DNA from: an uncultured bacterium
GTDB lineage: Bacteria > Patescibacteriota > Gracilibacteria > Absconditabacterales > Absconditicoccaceae
Direction of reading: 5' to 3'
Assembly: GCA_937862565.1 (NCBI GenBank)
Contig: CALMFT010000014.1
Location: 1-64,000 of the forward strand
Length of the DNA stretch: 64,000 nt
Both the position numbers and the translations under genes were made by a program. The notes under the pieces were generated by a model. The model did no database searches. It was not told the DNA's origin and saw only the letters and a list, made by a program, of their open reading frames with translations. Shown one piece after another: positions 11,834-23,326 of this stretch; position 1 is the stretch's first letter, and each line of letters starts with the position of its first letter.

Positions 11834-13786
11834 ATGAAAAAATTAGTTAAACAAATTGCATTTAGTTTATTGGGAGCAAGTGGATTAGCAATAGGAGTAA
11901 GTTCACTTTTGGGTTCAAACAACAGTCTTCCTGATGTTTTATTTAGAACTCAAAGCAATTATGATATTAATAATTATTGTGAAAATGGAGAACGTGCAGA
12001 AAAATTTGAACTTTTTTCATTAGAAAATCTCAACAACAACCTAACAAAATACATAGATACTCAAGCAGGAAATTGAAATGTTCCGAAATGAATTAAGAAA
12101 ATAACTATGGATAAGTGATACGGATTAGTATCATTTAAAATAGATAGCCAAGCGGAAAGAATGCGAAACAATCTTGATGCTAATATTGCTTTTGTAAGTG
12201 ATGTAGATACTGAAAAAACTCATCCATTAAATAATAATATGCGAGAAACATATGTGATAGCAACCACAATTGATGAAAGCGAGTCATGTGAAGATATCAA
12301 TACTATAAATCAATTTGATACACTGTATCAAAGCACTAGAGACAATAAATTAGCACAACAACGAGGAGGCGAATTTACAGCCTCAAATATGCTTCCATTA
12401 AATACTTTAGTTAAAAATTCAAAACTTTGTTTATATTTCAAGCTTAGTTCTCAACCTTATGGCGTTCCTTATGGATCACCAATAGATAATGATATATTCA
12501 GAACTTTAACTTCATTTGATTATAGCTACTGTCCTAGTAAGCCTGAAACAGACCTTACTATAACAAGTGCAGGATATTGCGAAGAGTGAAACACAAAGAT
12601 TGAATTAAGTATAAATAATATTGGTAATGCTACTGTGGAATGATACCAAGATATTAATATTAATTGAAATATCATAAGTGCTATTGTTGATACAGCTCGT
12701 GGTATCACTATCAATGAATATTCTGCTAACGGCGTAGTATGTCCAAAAGTAGGTTGATTGGGTTGATTAATATTAACAAAAGACCAAAATTGAGCATTTA
12801 AGCTAGGTGGAAAGGGGTTCAATATAGGTTCAAATAAATCATGTAAATATCTTTTGACGATCATACCAAAAACTAATAATATAAGTCGAAATGGAACTAT
12901 AAGCATGACTGATGAAATAAATACTTCCAATAACAGTTTCCAAGGTATAATAGATTTAGACACAGAAGCGAATAAGAGTTGTAATATAACTACAGAAGAT
13001 AGCACTCTTACCTGCGAAGAATTAATATCTTCAATCGGTATCGTAAATTCCAATGGCTCATTGCTTATTCAGCCTATTTTGAAAGATGGATGAGAAAAAA
13101 TAACAAATAACACTCAGCTACCAAAAGGTTATAGTATGAGCTGTAATTATAGTGTAGATGGAGTAAACAAAGGAATAGTAAAAGACTTTAGTATAATTGG
13201 AGCACTTCCTGGTGTGTATAAAGTCAATTGTTCGCTCGAATTTATGTGAAAGAAAGTTGATGACTGCAAGGAAGCTTCATATACGATCACCGTACCTGGT
13301 CAGATATGCTGAGATGGAATCATTCAAGCTACTGAACAATGTGATAACGGTACAGCAAATGATGATTTAGATGGACGATGCACTACTGCTTGTACATTTC
13401 AATGTACGATAGAAACAAAGATAGAAAAACCTCAAGTAACAATTAAACTCATACCAATTCCATTACCAATATGATTATTCGGTAATTGTAACGTAGATAA
13501 TAACCCTGTAGATCTAATATGAGGTATTATAGTCTGAGTGCGAACTCCTTGAGTAAACCATACAATCGAATGCTTTGTGAAAGGTAATTTGCCAGGCGGA
13601 TTTCCTATCAATACTAGTTGTAAAGGATCATTTAATATTTCAAACTTTGGATGATGAACAGATAATAGATTAAATGACACAACAACAAAAACTACAATGA
13701 AAGATATTATAACTAAGCCAATAATTAAAGAAAAAGATTCAAAGCCTACATTAAAGTATCCATCACCAACTAAAAAAATTAAATAA
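11834..13786 (+). CDS. Secreted Cys-rich protein with a DUF4215-type disulfide repeat
   Basis: 650 residues. An N-terminal signal segment (residues 6-27) leads into an extracellular protein with about 20 cysteines. Near residue 490 the sequence CGDGIIQATEQCDNG followed by an Asp-rich turn and paired Cys matches the DUF4215 / Myxococcus Cys-rich repeat. The two halves around it look like repeated beta-sandwich units with Asn/Thr-rich surfaces. The C-terminal 45 residues are Lys/Thr/Pro-rich and could be a wall-spanning or attachment tail. At least 15 UGA codons are Gly. It would act at the cell surface, perhaps in host or matrix contact; that role is inferred from composition only. Confidence 0.75.
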
Positions 13787-13806
13787 AAAAAATTATATTA
13801 AAAAAC

Positions 13807-13840
13807 CAACTCAGCAGACTAAACTGAGTTGAGTTTTTTA
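13807..13840 (+). terminator. Intrinsic terminator after the Cys-rich protein gene
   Basis: An 8-bp stem CAACTCAG / CTGAGTTG (13807-13814 and 13824-13831) with a 9-nt loop, followed by GTTTTTT. It ends the plus-strand transcript 20 bp after the stop codon and also separates it from the convergent gene at 13865. Confidence 0.85.
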
Positions 13841-13864
13841 GAATCGAAATATATCTAATGGTTA

Positions 13865-14419
13865 TTATTTCAATAAATTTACCGCTATTCCAATTTCCCC
13901 TGAAAATCTGTGAGCATGATCTTCCATATGATGTTTGATATCCATTAAAGTACCAATTGTTATATGGTATTCTCTGCCATTGATTTCGAAACCACGGTGA
14001 GCTAAAAGTCCTGGTTGGAACTCTACACCTTCATTACCGATAGCAATCTCTTGCTTGAGGAAAATATTTGTATTAAAGATTTTAAATAACTCTTCCTTGG
14101 AAACAAGAACACACTCATCAATTCCATCTTTATTGAATACTGCTCCGAGTTCCACTCCGATTTCACGATCTCCTAGTTCTTTGAATTTTTTAAAAACCTC
14201 TCCTCAGATTATAACTTTATTTTCTTCGCGATTAAGTATAAGGGATTCTCATATCGCAATATTAAAACTTCTATGTTGTTTTTCATCTTTACGAATATGT
14301 ATTGTTTCACTATGTTCTTCGGTAGTGTAATTTGGCGTATTACGTGTTTCTTGTGCTGATATCTTTCCTACACTCGTTCATGCCAACATGGCCATCGGTA
14401 TTACAAACTTTAACTTCAT
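13865..14419 (-). CDS. Unknown secreted protein, 184 residues
   Basis: A signal peptide is visible (residues 1-21, ending near SAQE). The mature part alternates charged strands and is rich in Glu, Ile and His, with a HHMEDHAH cluster near residue 160. Three UGA codons are Gly; one (14214-14216) is the Gly of an in-frame copy of the 9-mer, read as Ile-Ile-Gly. No family was recognised. It is followed by the convergent terminator at 13807-13840 and lies downstream of secD on the same strand with a short gap. Confidence 0.7.
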
Positions 14420-14495
14420 CTTATGATTAGTATTTTACAAAATTAAAAAACAGACAACAATACTCAATAGATGAGTATAAAATTATTATGGTTAT

Positions 14496-16643
14496 TTAGT
14501 CTTTTGGAAATTGCTTAGAGTTGCCAAATTTAAGAAGCATAATCTTGATTAATGGAACAGAAACAATTAGTAAGATAATAATATTGAGAGACATAGTCAG
14601 ACCAAATCCTTGGAATAAATCTGAACCCAATAATAAGAGTAACAATCAAATTGATAAAGCCGATATTTGTCCACCAAATACTGATGGCCACGCTCTATCA
14701 TAAGCTGTATAAACTGCATCATCAAATCTTAATCCCTTCTTAAGCTCTTCATGCAGTCTTTCATATATCAAAATTGCTGCATCAATTCCCATACCAATAT
14801 TTAAAATAATAGCAGCCATACCTGACAAACTTAGTGCGTATCACATAAGTTTTAATAAAGCTATTAAAACAATAATAAATGATAACAGAGCAACCAAAGA
14901 AATAATTGCTTTTCTCATTCCATATCTCCACATCATAAGAACAGATATCAATATCAATGCCAGTACCGTAGATCACAAGGCTTTTTTCCAAGCATCATCA
15001 CCCAAGGTTGCACTTACTTTACTTTCATTGATTTGAATAAGTTTTGCTGGTAATGCTCATGCATTCAGATCATCTGATAATTTTTTAGCTCAATCAACAT
15101 CATAATCACCATTTATTATTGCACTACCATCACATATTTTAGCTTGAATAACTGGAGCAGTTACCAATTTTCCACCTACAAATATTGCCATTTGTTTTTG
15201 AAGATTTCTTTCCGTGATATTACAGAAAATATCTTTACCCATGTCATCAAGATTGATTTGGACCGAAGGTCTACCCACTTGATCTCTAGTCACTGAAGCA
15301 AATTTGAAATAGGCGCCGTTCAGTATTCTTTTCTTATCATCTTGAGCAGGGATCCAAGCGTTTGTATCTCTAATGAAAATTACATCCAAATTATAAATAT
15401 CATTAGCAACAACATCTTTTACGAAACTATTCGCCTTAACAGAATCTGATACACCTTTAACTAATATATTTCTATAGATTGAAGTATTAGCATCTTTCAC
15501 TTCATGAATTTTAATTACCAATGTTTGACCTCATGTAGTAATTAGTTTTACGCTATTAGCTTCCAAACCAGTTAGATCACTTATTATAGGAAGTTGAGTA
15601 GTAGTTGCCCATTTTTTTTCAACATATTTAACTAATCCTAAAGCTTCTAAATCTGTGTCAAAATTGATACCACTTAAATCTTTAACTTCATTTTCACCAG
15701 GCACGTAAAGATCAAGATTATAAGCTATTTGATTTACAAATGGATCACCAAGATCAAAATTGATAGCTTTAGTCTCTGCATCATAAAATACCCCCGTAGA
15801 TATACTTTCACCTTTTGGATTAGTTTTTGTTTGATTAAACTCATCTTCAACAGTGTATCACAAAGCAACTGCTTTTGAACCTAATTCTTGATCAGACAAT
15901 TGAGTAGCTTGACCTGTAGTTTTTCATAAAGATCTTACTATGAAGAAACCATTTACATCAGTACTTCCACTAACAGTGGTATCAGCAGGTTGAAAATTAC
16001 CAACAATCAACTTATTTAGAACTTCACCCGAAGCAAGCTTTCCAATCTCAGCAGTATCTGAATTGAGAGCTGGAGGCAACTGATTCTTACTTGAATTGGT
16101 AAGAGGAAGATAGTAAATATCATTACTACCTTGATCTCCTATTGTTTTTATTTCATCAGGATTTTTAATAATCTGAGCTAAAAGATCATTAGCTAACTTT
16201 TCTCTAGCTTCAACATTACCCTCACCCACTAATGGATTTGGTAATCCAAATTCCAATTCTACTGTTTTTCAGATTATTTCTCTTGCTTTATCTAGATCAT
16301 CCAATCATCAAATTCTTACAACCACATAATCTTCTGCTCATGCGGTTTGTAACTTAACTTCAGCATCTCAAACTCCTAGAGCATTAACTCTTTTACGGAT
16401 GTTTGTTTCAATAATTTGTTTAGCTTGCAATTTCGCAGTAGTAAGCTCTGCTGCGTTTGCATACAATTCTTTATATTTTGAAAAATCAATTTTATATACA
16501 AACTCTACACCTCCAGCGATGTCGATACCTTTAGTAAACTTACCAACAGATATCACAATTATAAACGATACTATTACAAGCAATCGTCTCCAATCAAATT
16601 TACGAAAAAAACTTATTAATCCACTTTCATTTTTCCTTTTCAT
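14496..16643 (-). CDS. secD: Protein-export membrane protein SecD
   Basis: 715 residues. SecD, with SecF, uses the proton-motive force to help SecYEG translocate proteins. The first membrane helix is at residues 17-34, followed by the GIDIAGGVEFVYKID segment that opens the P1 domain. The C-terminal membrane part carries the SecD signature GMGIDAAILIYERLHEELKKG near residue 610. Its D-A-A-I form corresponds to the usual D-A-N-V. The protein is longer than most SecD because of an enlarged periplasmic region. Many UGA codons are Gly. The start ATG is at 16641-16643. No secF is adjacent, so the usual secDF pair is broken here unless secF lies elsewhere. Confidence 0.9.
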
Positions 16644-16743
16644 GACGTTAATTACCTTATATAATTTAAATAGAACAATGTTAGTGTATGTAAACAAAAG
16701 AATGTCTTTTTCAAAGTATATATCATAGACTTATATATGATGC

Positions 16744-16803
16744 TTGACAAAATAAATAAATATGTTATAAGCATTAGCTCAAAAATCTTTTGAGCTTGTT
16801 TTT
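16744..16803 (+). promoter_or_regulatory. lemA promoter followed directly by a terminator-like hairpin
   Basis: TTGACA (16744-16749), a 16-bp spacer and TATAAG (16766-16771) form a strong promoter. A perfect 9-bp stem AGCTCAAAA / TTTTGAGCT (16776-16784, 16788-16796) with loop ATC starts almost exactly at the expected transcription start and is followed by TGTTTTTC. It is either a terminator that nearly abolishes the transcript or a 5'-end stabilising hairpin on the lemA mRNA, whose start codon is 60 bp further on. Confidence 0.5.
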
Positions 16804-16862
16804 CACGATAAATCCTCTATATATAAATTATATTATGTATTTATATTATAATATTTGTTTAA

Positions 16863-17414
16863 ATGACGTATTTATGATGAATTGGTATAGTAGTAGCTCT
16901 ATTGATAATTTATTCAATTTCGCTCTATAATAAGTTTATTAATTTGGAGACAGGCATTTGAAACGCTATTGGGGATATAGATGTTCAACTCAAAAGAAGA
17001 TCAGATCTTATACCTAATCTTATTGAAACAGTAAAAGGATATGCAAATTTTGAATCAAGTACTCTTGAAAAAGTAATTCAAGCAAGAAACCAGTATGTAA
17101 GTGCAGGAAGTTTTGCTGATAAAACTACAGCTGATAATGCATTGAGCGGAGCATTAAAACAACTGTTTGCTCTTTCTGAAAGTTACCCTGATCTCAAAGC
17201 AAACACTGGTTTCTTAGATTTACAGAACCAACTTAAAGAACTTGAAGATGTTATCCAAAACGCAAGAAGATTCTACAATGCTTCTGTAAGAGACTATACT
17301 ATTCTTGCTAAAAGTTTTCCATCAAATATTATTGCTGGAGTATTTGGATTTGGTAAAAAAGAATTCTTCCAAATAGAAGAGTCTGAAAGAGCTGTTCCAA
17401 AAGTGTCATTTTAA
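16863..17414 (+). CDS. lemA: LemA family membrane protein
   Basis: 183 residues. A single N-terminal membrane helix (residues 5-20) precedes the LemA domain. The LemA hallmark RRSDLIPNLIETVKGYA is at about residues 46-62, followed by long helices with EL.D.IQNARRFYNASVRDY near residue 125. LemA proteins are widespread helical bundle proteins of unclear function, often next to DUF2207 or TPM-domain proteins, as here. Three UGA codons near the N-terminus are Gly. The start at 16863 gives the family length; the promoter and hairpin at 16744-16803 lie just upstream. Confidence 0.93.
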
Positions 17415-17439
17415 AATATTATTTTAAAACCGCTATCTC

Positions 17440-17775
17440 ATGAAACTCATTGATTTCAATCTACAAGAGCCAGATAAAACTCACTTGTTGGAAGGAGAAA
17501 AGACAATTGAGTGTAGACTAAATAAGTGAAAATTTGAACAAGCTAGCGATGGTGATATTTGCATTTTACATAGCGGAGAACAATTCAAAATTATTCGTAA
17601 GTACTTATTTCCTAGTTTTCAGGAGCTTTTTGATCAATTAGGATTCAGAAAAATAGTGCCATATGCAAATTCCAATGAAGAAGGCGTTCTATTGTGTTAT
17701 AGGTTTTACACACCAGATGAAGAACAAAAATATGGCGTAGTGGGAATAGAACTAGAAAAGATAGAGGAAAAATAA
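17440..17775 (+). CDS. ASCH-domain protein
   Basis: 111 residues. The segment LLEGEKTIECRLNKGKF near residue 16, a later DICILHSGEQF strand and the SFQELFDQLGF helix match the ASCH fold (a PUA-like RNA-binding barrel). Some ASCH proteins act on modified nucleosides and others bind RNA; the substrate here is unknown. It has one UGA Gly. It sits 25 bp after lemA and 45 bp before the DUF2207 gene, so the three are probably one transcript. Confidence 0.75.
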
Positions 17776-17820
17776 TATTACTATAACTTATTTTTTCACT
17801 TTATTAATTAATTTTGGGAT

Positions 17821-19638
17821 ATGATAAAATCAAAAATAGGTTTATTATTTTTAGGAATAAGTAGTGTAGCACTTTTCTTATGATTTAATTATACTAATAA
17901 CACATTTGCACAAGAAGGTCCAGATTCACAATATGATTTCTTTATTAATAATTTTGATAGCCAAATTGATGTTCAAGAAAATGGTGATCTAAAAATACAA
18001 GAAAAAATAACTACTACCTTCAATCAAGCAAAACACGGTATTTATCGTAGTATTCCATATCAATATCTACAGTCGGGTGATAAATTAAGAACGCCGATTA
18101 GTAATATATCAGTAGATAATCAAGAATATACAAGCTATAGAGAAGGTGATAATATGATAATCAGAATTGGAAGTGAAGATGTCATTTTACCGTCATGAAC
18201 TACAGTTACTTATAATATTAATTACGAAGTTGGTGGTGGAATCAGATGATATACAGGTTATCAAGAATTATATCGAAATATAATCTGAAACGATCGAGAC
18301 GTCCCAATTCAAACGAGTCAATTTCATATAAACCTCCCTGTCCTATTTACGAAAACAGATACAAACCGATTTGCTTATTTTGGAGATTACTGATCAAGGA
18401 ATATACTCAGTACTGTACAATTCCAAGAGAAAAATATCGAGGGTAGTGAAATCAATGGTCTTAAGCCGCATCAAGGTATTACAGTAGGATTAAAATTTCC
18501 AGATAATACCTTTATACTACCCAAGATGAATCCTATATTACAGTTCTTATTCACCTATATATTTTATCTCATTCCTCTCTGCTTATTTTTATATCTCTAT
18601 AGACTATGGAAAAAATACGGAAAAGACCATCCTCTTCCAGACGTAGTGCAATATTATGCTCCTGACCATCTCACTCCCCCAGAAATAAAAGCTTTTTATA
18701 GTAGAAACATCAGTCCAAATGATATGGTTTCTCTATTATATAAACGAGCTGCAGCAGGATTGATAACGATTGAAAAAAAAGAAGGATGATTTTTGAGTAG
18801 TGATGATTACCTGGTTCATAAACTCAAGGATATCTTTGAGGATACAGAAACCAAGGATTTCGAAAAAATAATGTTTGATAGTATTTTTGCTACTGAAGAT
18901 AGTGTTAATATTAGCGACCGTAAAGATCTCTATAAAGTATTAGAGGCGGGCGCAAACAGCGTATACGCAAAATATTCTCAAGCAGCCAACTATACACCTG
19001 AGTCAAAATCTGCATTTTGGAAAACGTTACTTATAGTGATATTCATGCCAATATCATTATTTGTTCTTCTCATTATACTTTTGTGGATAACAATATATAT
19101 CTTATCATTATCGGTAGATCTAAATATCATGAATGATGTTGGATATACTTTGGATGCAGTAATAGATACACACTTTGGTAGTATCATTCTTATCATTTTA
19201 TTAACAATTGCGATGGGGATATTTTTCCTCTCAATTATTTATGCCAAGACCAGCGAATATGAGATATTGCTCAGTAAAATAAGAGGATACAAGACTTTCT
19301 TGCAAAAAGTGGAGAAACCTAAATTACAAACACTTTTACGTGAAGACCCTAACTTTATTGATAAAGCTTTACCTTATGCAGTAGTATTGTGAGTTGCTGG
19401 TATATTTTTAAAGATAGCAAATGAAGTATTGGAATCATGATATCATCCTAGTTGGTTTATAGGAAATGCATTGTGATCAAACATAGTAAAAGACATAGGT
19501 AAAATAGAAAGTGCAAAATGGACTAGTCCACCAGCACCAAGTGGAGGTGGATCTTTCTGATGAAGTGGATGATTTTCTAGTGGTTGAGGTGGATTCTCTG
19601 GTGGAGGATGAGGTTGATGAGGTTGAGGAAGCCGATAA
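17821..19638 (+). CDS. DUF2207 membrane protein with a UGA-rich glycine tail
   Basis: 605 residues. Order: signal/anchor helix (residues 7-25), extracellular beta-rich DUF2207 domain (to about 235), one membrane helix, cytoplasmic part, two further membrane helices (about 405-430 and 455-480), and a glycine-rich C-terminal tail of the sort DUF2207 proteins usually end with. In the tail (19540-19629) eight UGA codons are mixed with GGU and GGA, which is the clearest evidence in the window that UGA means glycine. DUF2207 and LemA genes are often neighbours; their shared job is probably at the envelope but is unknown. A promoter/terminator unit follows within 60 bp. Confidence 0.9.
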
Positions 19639-19667
19639 TATAGTTATTAAAAAAAGTATAAAAATAA

Positions 19668-19809
19668 TTGACTTTTGATAATAAAAGTTTATACTGCTTG
19701 AAGTAGTTTTCTTATTTTGAGACCTTATTAAGTCTTCTCTAAGTAACTTAAAAAAGTTTAAGCAATTAGAGTATAGCCAGATTTGACTTCAGATCTGGCT
19801 ATTTTTTTA
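19668..19809 (+). ncRNA. Candidate small RNA unit A of three in tandem
   Basis: Promoter-like TTGACT (19668) and TATACT (19690) with a 16-bp spacer. Then a paired CTCTAA / TTAGAG arm (19737 and 19766) and an 8-bp terminator AGCCAGAT / ATCTGGCT (19775-19800) followed by seven T. No open frame is visible. The terminator may also serve the DUF2207 gene. Confidence 0.5.
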
Positions 19810-19841
19810 TATTTAAAAACCTCAATATAATCAACAAAGTA

Positions 19842-19946
19842 TTGTGTTTTACATTAGAATTGATATTTATGTTCTTATAGGCTTAGCTTCTTAAGTCTCG
19901 TTTGGAATCTTAAGAGTCAGGTAATTTTATCTGACTCTTTTTTTTT
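19842..19946 (+). ncRNA. Candidate small RNA unit B of three in tandem
   Basis: A weak promoter (TTGTGT at 19842, TATTTA at 19864) leads to a hairpin built from two CTTAAG copies (19890 and 19909). An 8-bp terminator AGAGTCAG / CTGACTCT (19913-19938) and a run of T follow. No open frame. The sequence differs from units A and C although the layout is the same. Confidence 0.4.
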
Positions 19947-19965
19947 ATTTTCTAGTGATAAGAAT

Positions 19966-20078
19966 TTGCAATTATACAGAACTATTATATATTAAACAAA
20001 CATATAATAATTTTTTGGGAATAGATACTAGAAAAGTCTAGTAGAAAATTAGTCAGTGATTTCACTCGACTACTTTTT
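19966..20078 (+). ncRNA. Candidate small RNA unit C of three in tandem
   Basis: A promoter-like TTGCAA (19966) and TATATT (19988) with a 16-bp spacer lead to a small ACTAG / CTAGT hairpin. A terminator follows, TAGTCAGTG / CACTCGACTA (20050-20072) with one bulge, and six T. The hairpin could also terminate the convergent LCP gene that stops at 20103, so the unit is less certain as an RNA gene. Confidence 0.4.
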
Positions 20079-20102
20079 TATATTCAAGATAAGCTGATAA
20101 GA

Positions 20103-21560
20103 TTAATAGCTAATAGCAGTACCTGTAGCCACAGCGTTACTACCCACCAAGAACATCATGTTTACACCCGTATCAATAGTCCCACTGAAATTGTTAGCTA
20201 ATTGATCCACTCAGACAATTTGGATATCACCTATATTGAGTACATCTTGCATCAATGCCGTATACTGAGCAATTTTTTTTGGTGATAGCGTACCTCCTGT
20301 GAGTAAGATAAGCATATTGTTGGTATGTTTGATGTTATTATTTCACACAGTCTGGATATTTAAACCATTTCTAATAAGTTCTACTCCAAGTTTACTACTA
20401 ATTCCTGCAATATTTCTTGTAGTAGCATTCTTATCTATACCATTATATATTCCCAGTTGAATTTTATTGAAGTCTCTAAGAGGATAGTAAATAGCACGAT
20501 TCACAAAGCGGAACAATTGTGTGTAGTTGGTAACAGATTTAGCAGTTGCGCCCATCGGTAATAATACTGCCGCTCCACCAAAAGCTTCTCTTCCTGGAGA
20601 ATAGAGAACACATCCATGCTGCATTTGATTGATATTTTCAGGACAGTCAGATTGAAATACTACTGTGGTGATTTCCCCAAGTTTAGACACAGCAGGAAGA
20701 TACTTGATAACATCATTGAGTCCAGCATTTGTAGTTACGGTAGCTTGAAAATCATCGTAGAGAGGTTTAATCTTTGATAAAGAGCCCAAAGAGAGTAATT
20801 TATTGAGTACAGCTTTGATGATAATTTGTTGCCTACGACTACGATCAAAATCTGAAGTACTATGTCTAGATCTTGCATAACTCAATGCCTTTTCTCAGTT
20901 CATTATTTGCTGACCAGACAAAATACGCAGGGTACCATAATTGAAATTATCAATAGGGTATGTAGGATCTATCAGTGTTTCAGGCACATTTACATTTAGG
21001 CCACCCAGTGTATCGATAATATGTTCAAATCATTTAAAATCAATAAGCCCATAATAGGTTATATCTTGGCCAATAATATCTCCTACTTTTGTTTTGAGTT
21101 GCTCCATTGCTCAACTCATGGTCATTCATTGAGAATTGAGGTAATACTGGAAAATACTATTTATTCTTCCATAATATCCTTCATCAATTTTTACATACAA
21201 ATCTCTTGGAATAGAAATCATAGTTACTTGTTTGTTGCGAGGATTGTAAGAAGCTACAATCATAGTATCAGTATTGTAAGATCCACGATGCCCTTCTCCA
21301 CCTACTCCTACAATCAGAGCATTTACTATTTTACTATTGGAAACTGAATCTACTTCCTGTTTTACGCTTCCTGTAGAGTTAGTATTAAAAATACTAATCT
21401 TCTCTCCAACTAAGCCAAATACCTTCACTCATGCGAATACCATTGCACAACCTATGAAAAACATAATCACATACAAAGCTATTTGTTTCAGCATAAATCC
21501 TCCACTATATGGTGATTGTGATGATGATTCTTCAATAATTTTTTTTGATTCAAACGTCAT
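20103..21560 (-). CDS. LytR-CpsA-Psr (LCP) family protein with LytR C-terminal domain
   Basis: 485 residues. LCP enzymes move undecaprenyl-linked glycopolymers onto peptidoglycan. An N-terminal cytoplasmic tail of about 24 residues is followed by one membrane helix (26-45). The LCP domain shows NALIVGVGGEG, the DTMIVASYNP strand and the signature ISIPRDLYVKID with its catalytic/lipid-binding Arg. The C-terminal ~90 residues resemble the LytR_C domain (GISSKLGVELIRNGL then strands). UGA Gly codons occur throughout. It is followed on the same strand side by the WecA-like transferase that could make its lipid-linked substrate. Confidence 0.9.
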
Positions 21561-21726
21561 AATACAAGTAACAATACTAAATCTTTATTTTCAATTTCAA
21601 GTCAAGGATGTATAGTAATTATTATAATCTGAAATTCAAAAAGGAATAGGAACTATTTTTTTGAGGAGATCAAAAAACTCATTAACTCAAATGAGTCTTA
21701 GAGAATACTGATTATTGATTTTAGCA

Positions 21727-22824
21727 TTAATCAGTCTGTTTTTTATCTTTTTTAATCAACTCAAAAGGTATTTTTTTAATCCAATACAGATAAATATGAA
21801 GCCCAAAGAAAACTGCTGCAAGCCGTACAAATAAGACCATCTTATCTATACTTCCATTGCCTAACAGTACTAACAACAAAAGCATAGTAAGCGTGAATAT
21901 CCACACCGACACTCTAATTTCAGGTCTTGAAAACCCTATTTTCATAAGCCTATGATGGAGGTGAGTATAATCCCCTTTCATAGGATTTTTTTTCATAATC
22001 AGAACTCTATTGATAAACACCCAAATACTGTCGCAGATAGGCAAAAATAATACCAATAACATAGTACCAAACTTAGCGCCACCCAGCAAAGATAAAGCTC
22101 CAAGCGTAAATCCAATGAATGAAAATCCTACATCCCTCATCACTCCACTTGGTTTATACTCTACCGCAATATATACAAGACAACTTATAGCGAGCAGAAT
22201 ACAGATTTGTGTAATACCATTCATAAGTAAGAGATCTGCTCAACTCACTTGATAGATTACTAATACTACAGTTTGTATAAGAACAGCAACTGCTACATAG
22301 CCAATTCCCGTTACGCCTGCGGTCATACCATTTACTCCATCAAAGAAGTTGATTGCATTGATAAATCCCAATATCCAAAACCAACAGAAAAAGAAACCAA
22401 TAATCGGATTGAGGCTATGATCAAAAATAGTAATAGTCTGATACATTCCGCTTACATACACATATACTCCCACAAACAATATCTGCACACCCAATCTAAG
22501 GTGAGGCGCAATTCATGTCATATCTCCCTTTCGATCGATAATATCATTGATAAAATTGAAAATACCATATCAGGTAGCAAGATATAAAAGCCATGCTATC
22601 TGAGGCACCTCGAGTAAGTGAGGAAACAATAAAAGTAAGGCGATCCAAAATCAGATTATATACACTATACCTTGAAAATTTGGAACTCTAAACAATCTGG
22701 GCGGTATCCAATCATGACCAGGTCTATCAAGAATATTCCATTTTTTGAATAAAAAAAGTCACAACCAAGCGACAGCTCCTACGATCAAAAGATATATTCC
22801 ATATTGAAGATAGTCTGTAATCAT
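21727..22824 (-). CDS. MraY/WecA/TagO-family glycosyl-1-phosphate transferase
   Basis: 365 residues with about ten membrane helices. This family transfers a sugar-1-phosphate to undecaprenyl phosphate. Visible signatures are FINDIIDRKGDMTG near residue 100 (the conserved DD/D-x-D loop region), NAINFFDGVNGMTAG near residue 175 (catalytic Asp-Gly region) and the HLHHRLMKIGFSR motif near residue 285, typical of WecA/TagO rather than MraY. Several UGA codons are Gly, one within an in-frame copy of the 9-mer (22651). It lies directly upstream of the LCP gene, which fits wall-glycopolymer synthesis. Confidence 0.88.
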
Positions 22825-22858
22825 AATCGAGTAATCTTAATAAAATACTAAGCAGATT

Positions 22859-23308
22859 CTAATAATGATAATTTCTTCCCTCTGTCATTTGCTTACATCT
22901 GTATATTTGTTCGAGCAAGACGAGCTTAGCCAAACCGTGAGGCATAGTAATTGCTGCAAATGATAAGCACTCGTGATACGGAACCATTGATTCATCAAGC
23001 CCGTAAGGACCTCCGATCACGAAACACATCTCATGAGATTGATTGCTGTGCTTTTGTATATAATTTTGCCACTCTTCCGTAGTTCGGTTTTTTCCTTCTT
23101 TAGATAATAATATAATCTGATACTCTTTGAGAGTGGATAGTTTTTTTATAATTTCTTGAGTATCTTGTTTGATTATTTCTGGTATGGTATCTTTTTTACT
23201 CGGTTTAAGGTTGATAACATTCATATTTTTACCCAATCTTTTGATATATTCTTCACAGGCTACCGCAAAGTGTTTATCAGAGTCGCTAATACAAAGAATA
23301 GTAATCAT
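22859..23308 (-). CDS. rlmH: 23S rRNA pseudouridine(1915) N3-methyltransferase RlmH
   Basis: 149 residues, close to the usual 155. RlmH is a SPOUT methyltransferase that methylates pseudouridine 1915 in helix 69. The knotted SAM-binding region shows CFVIGGPYGLDES near residue 94 and ITMPHGLAKLVLLEQIYR near 120, and it ends in the short Tyr/His tail typical of the family (NYHY). No UGA codon is needed. The gene lies 18 bp downstream of ebfC. Confidence 0.95.
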   Translation of the reverse strand: MITILCISDSDKHFAVACEEYIKRLGKNMNVINLKPSKKDTIPEIIKQDTQEIIKKLSTLKEYQIILLSKEGKNRTTEEWQNYIQKHSNQSHEMCFVIGGPYGLDESMVPYHECLSFAAITMPHGLAKLVLLEQIYRCKQMTEGRNYHY

Positions 23309-23326
23309 AAGAATAGTTGTGAATAA

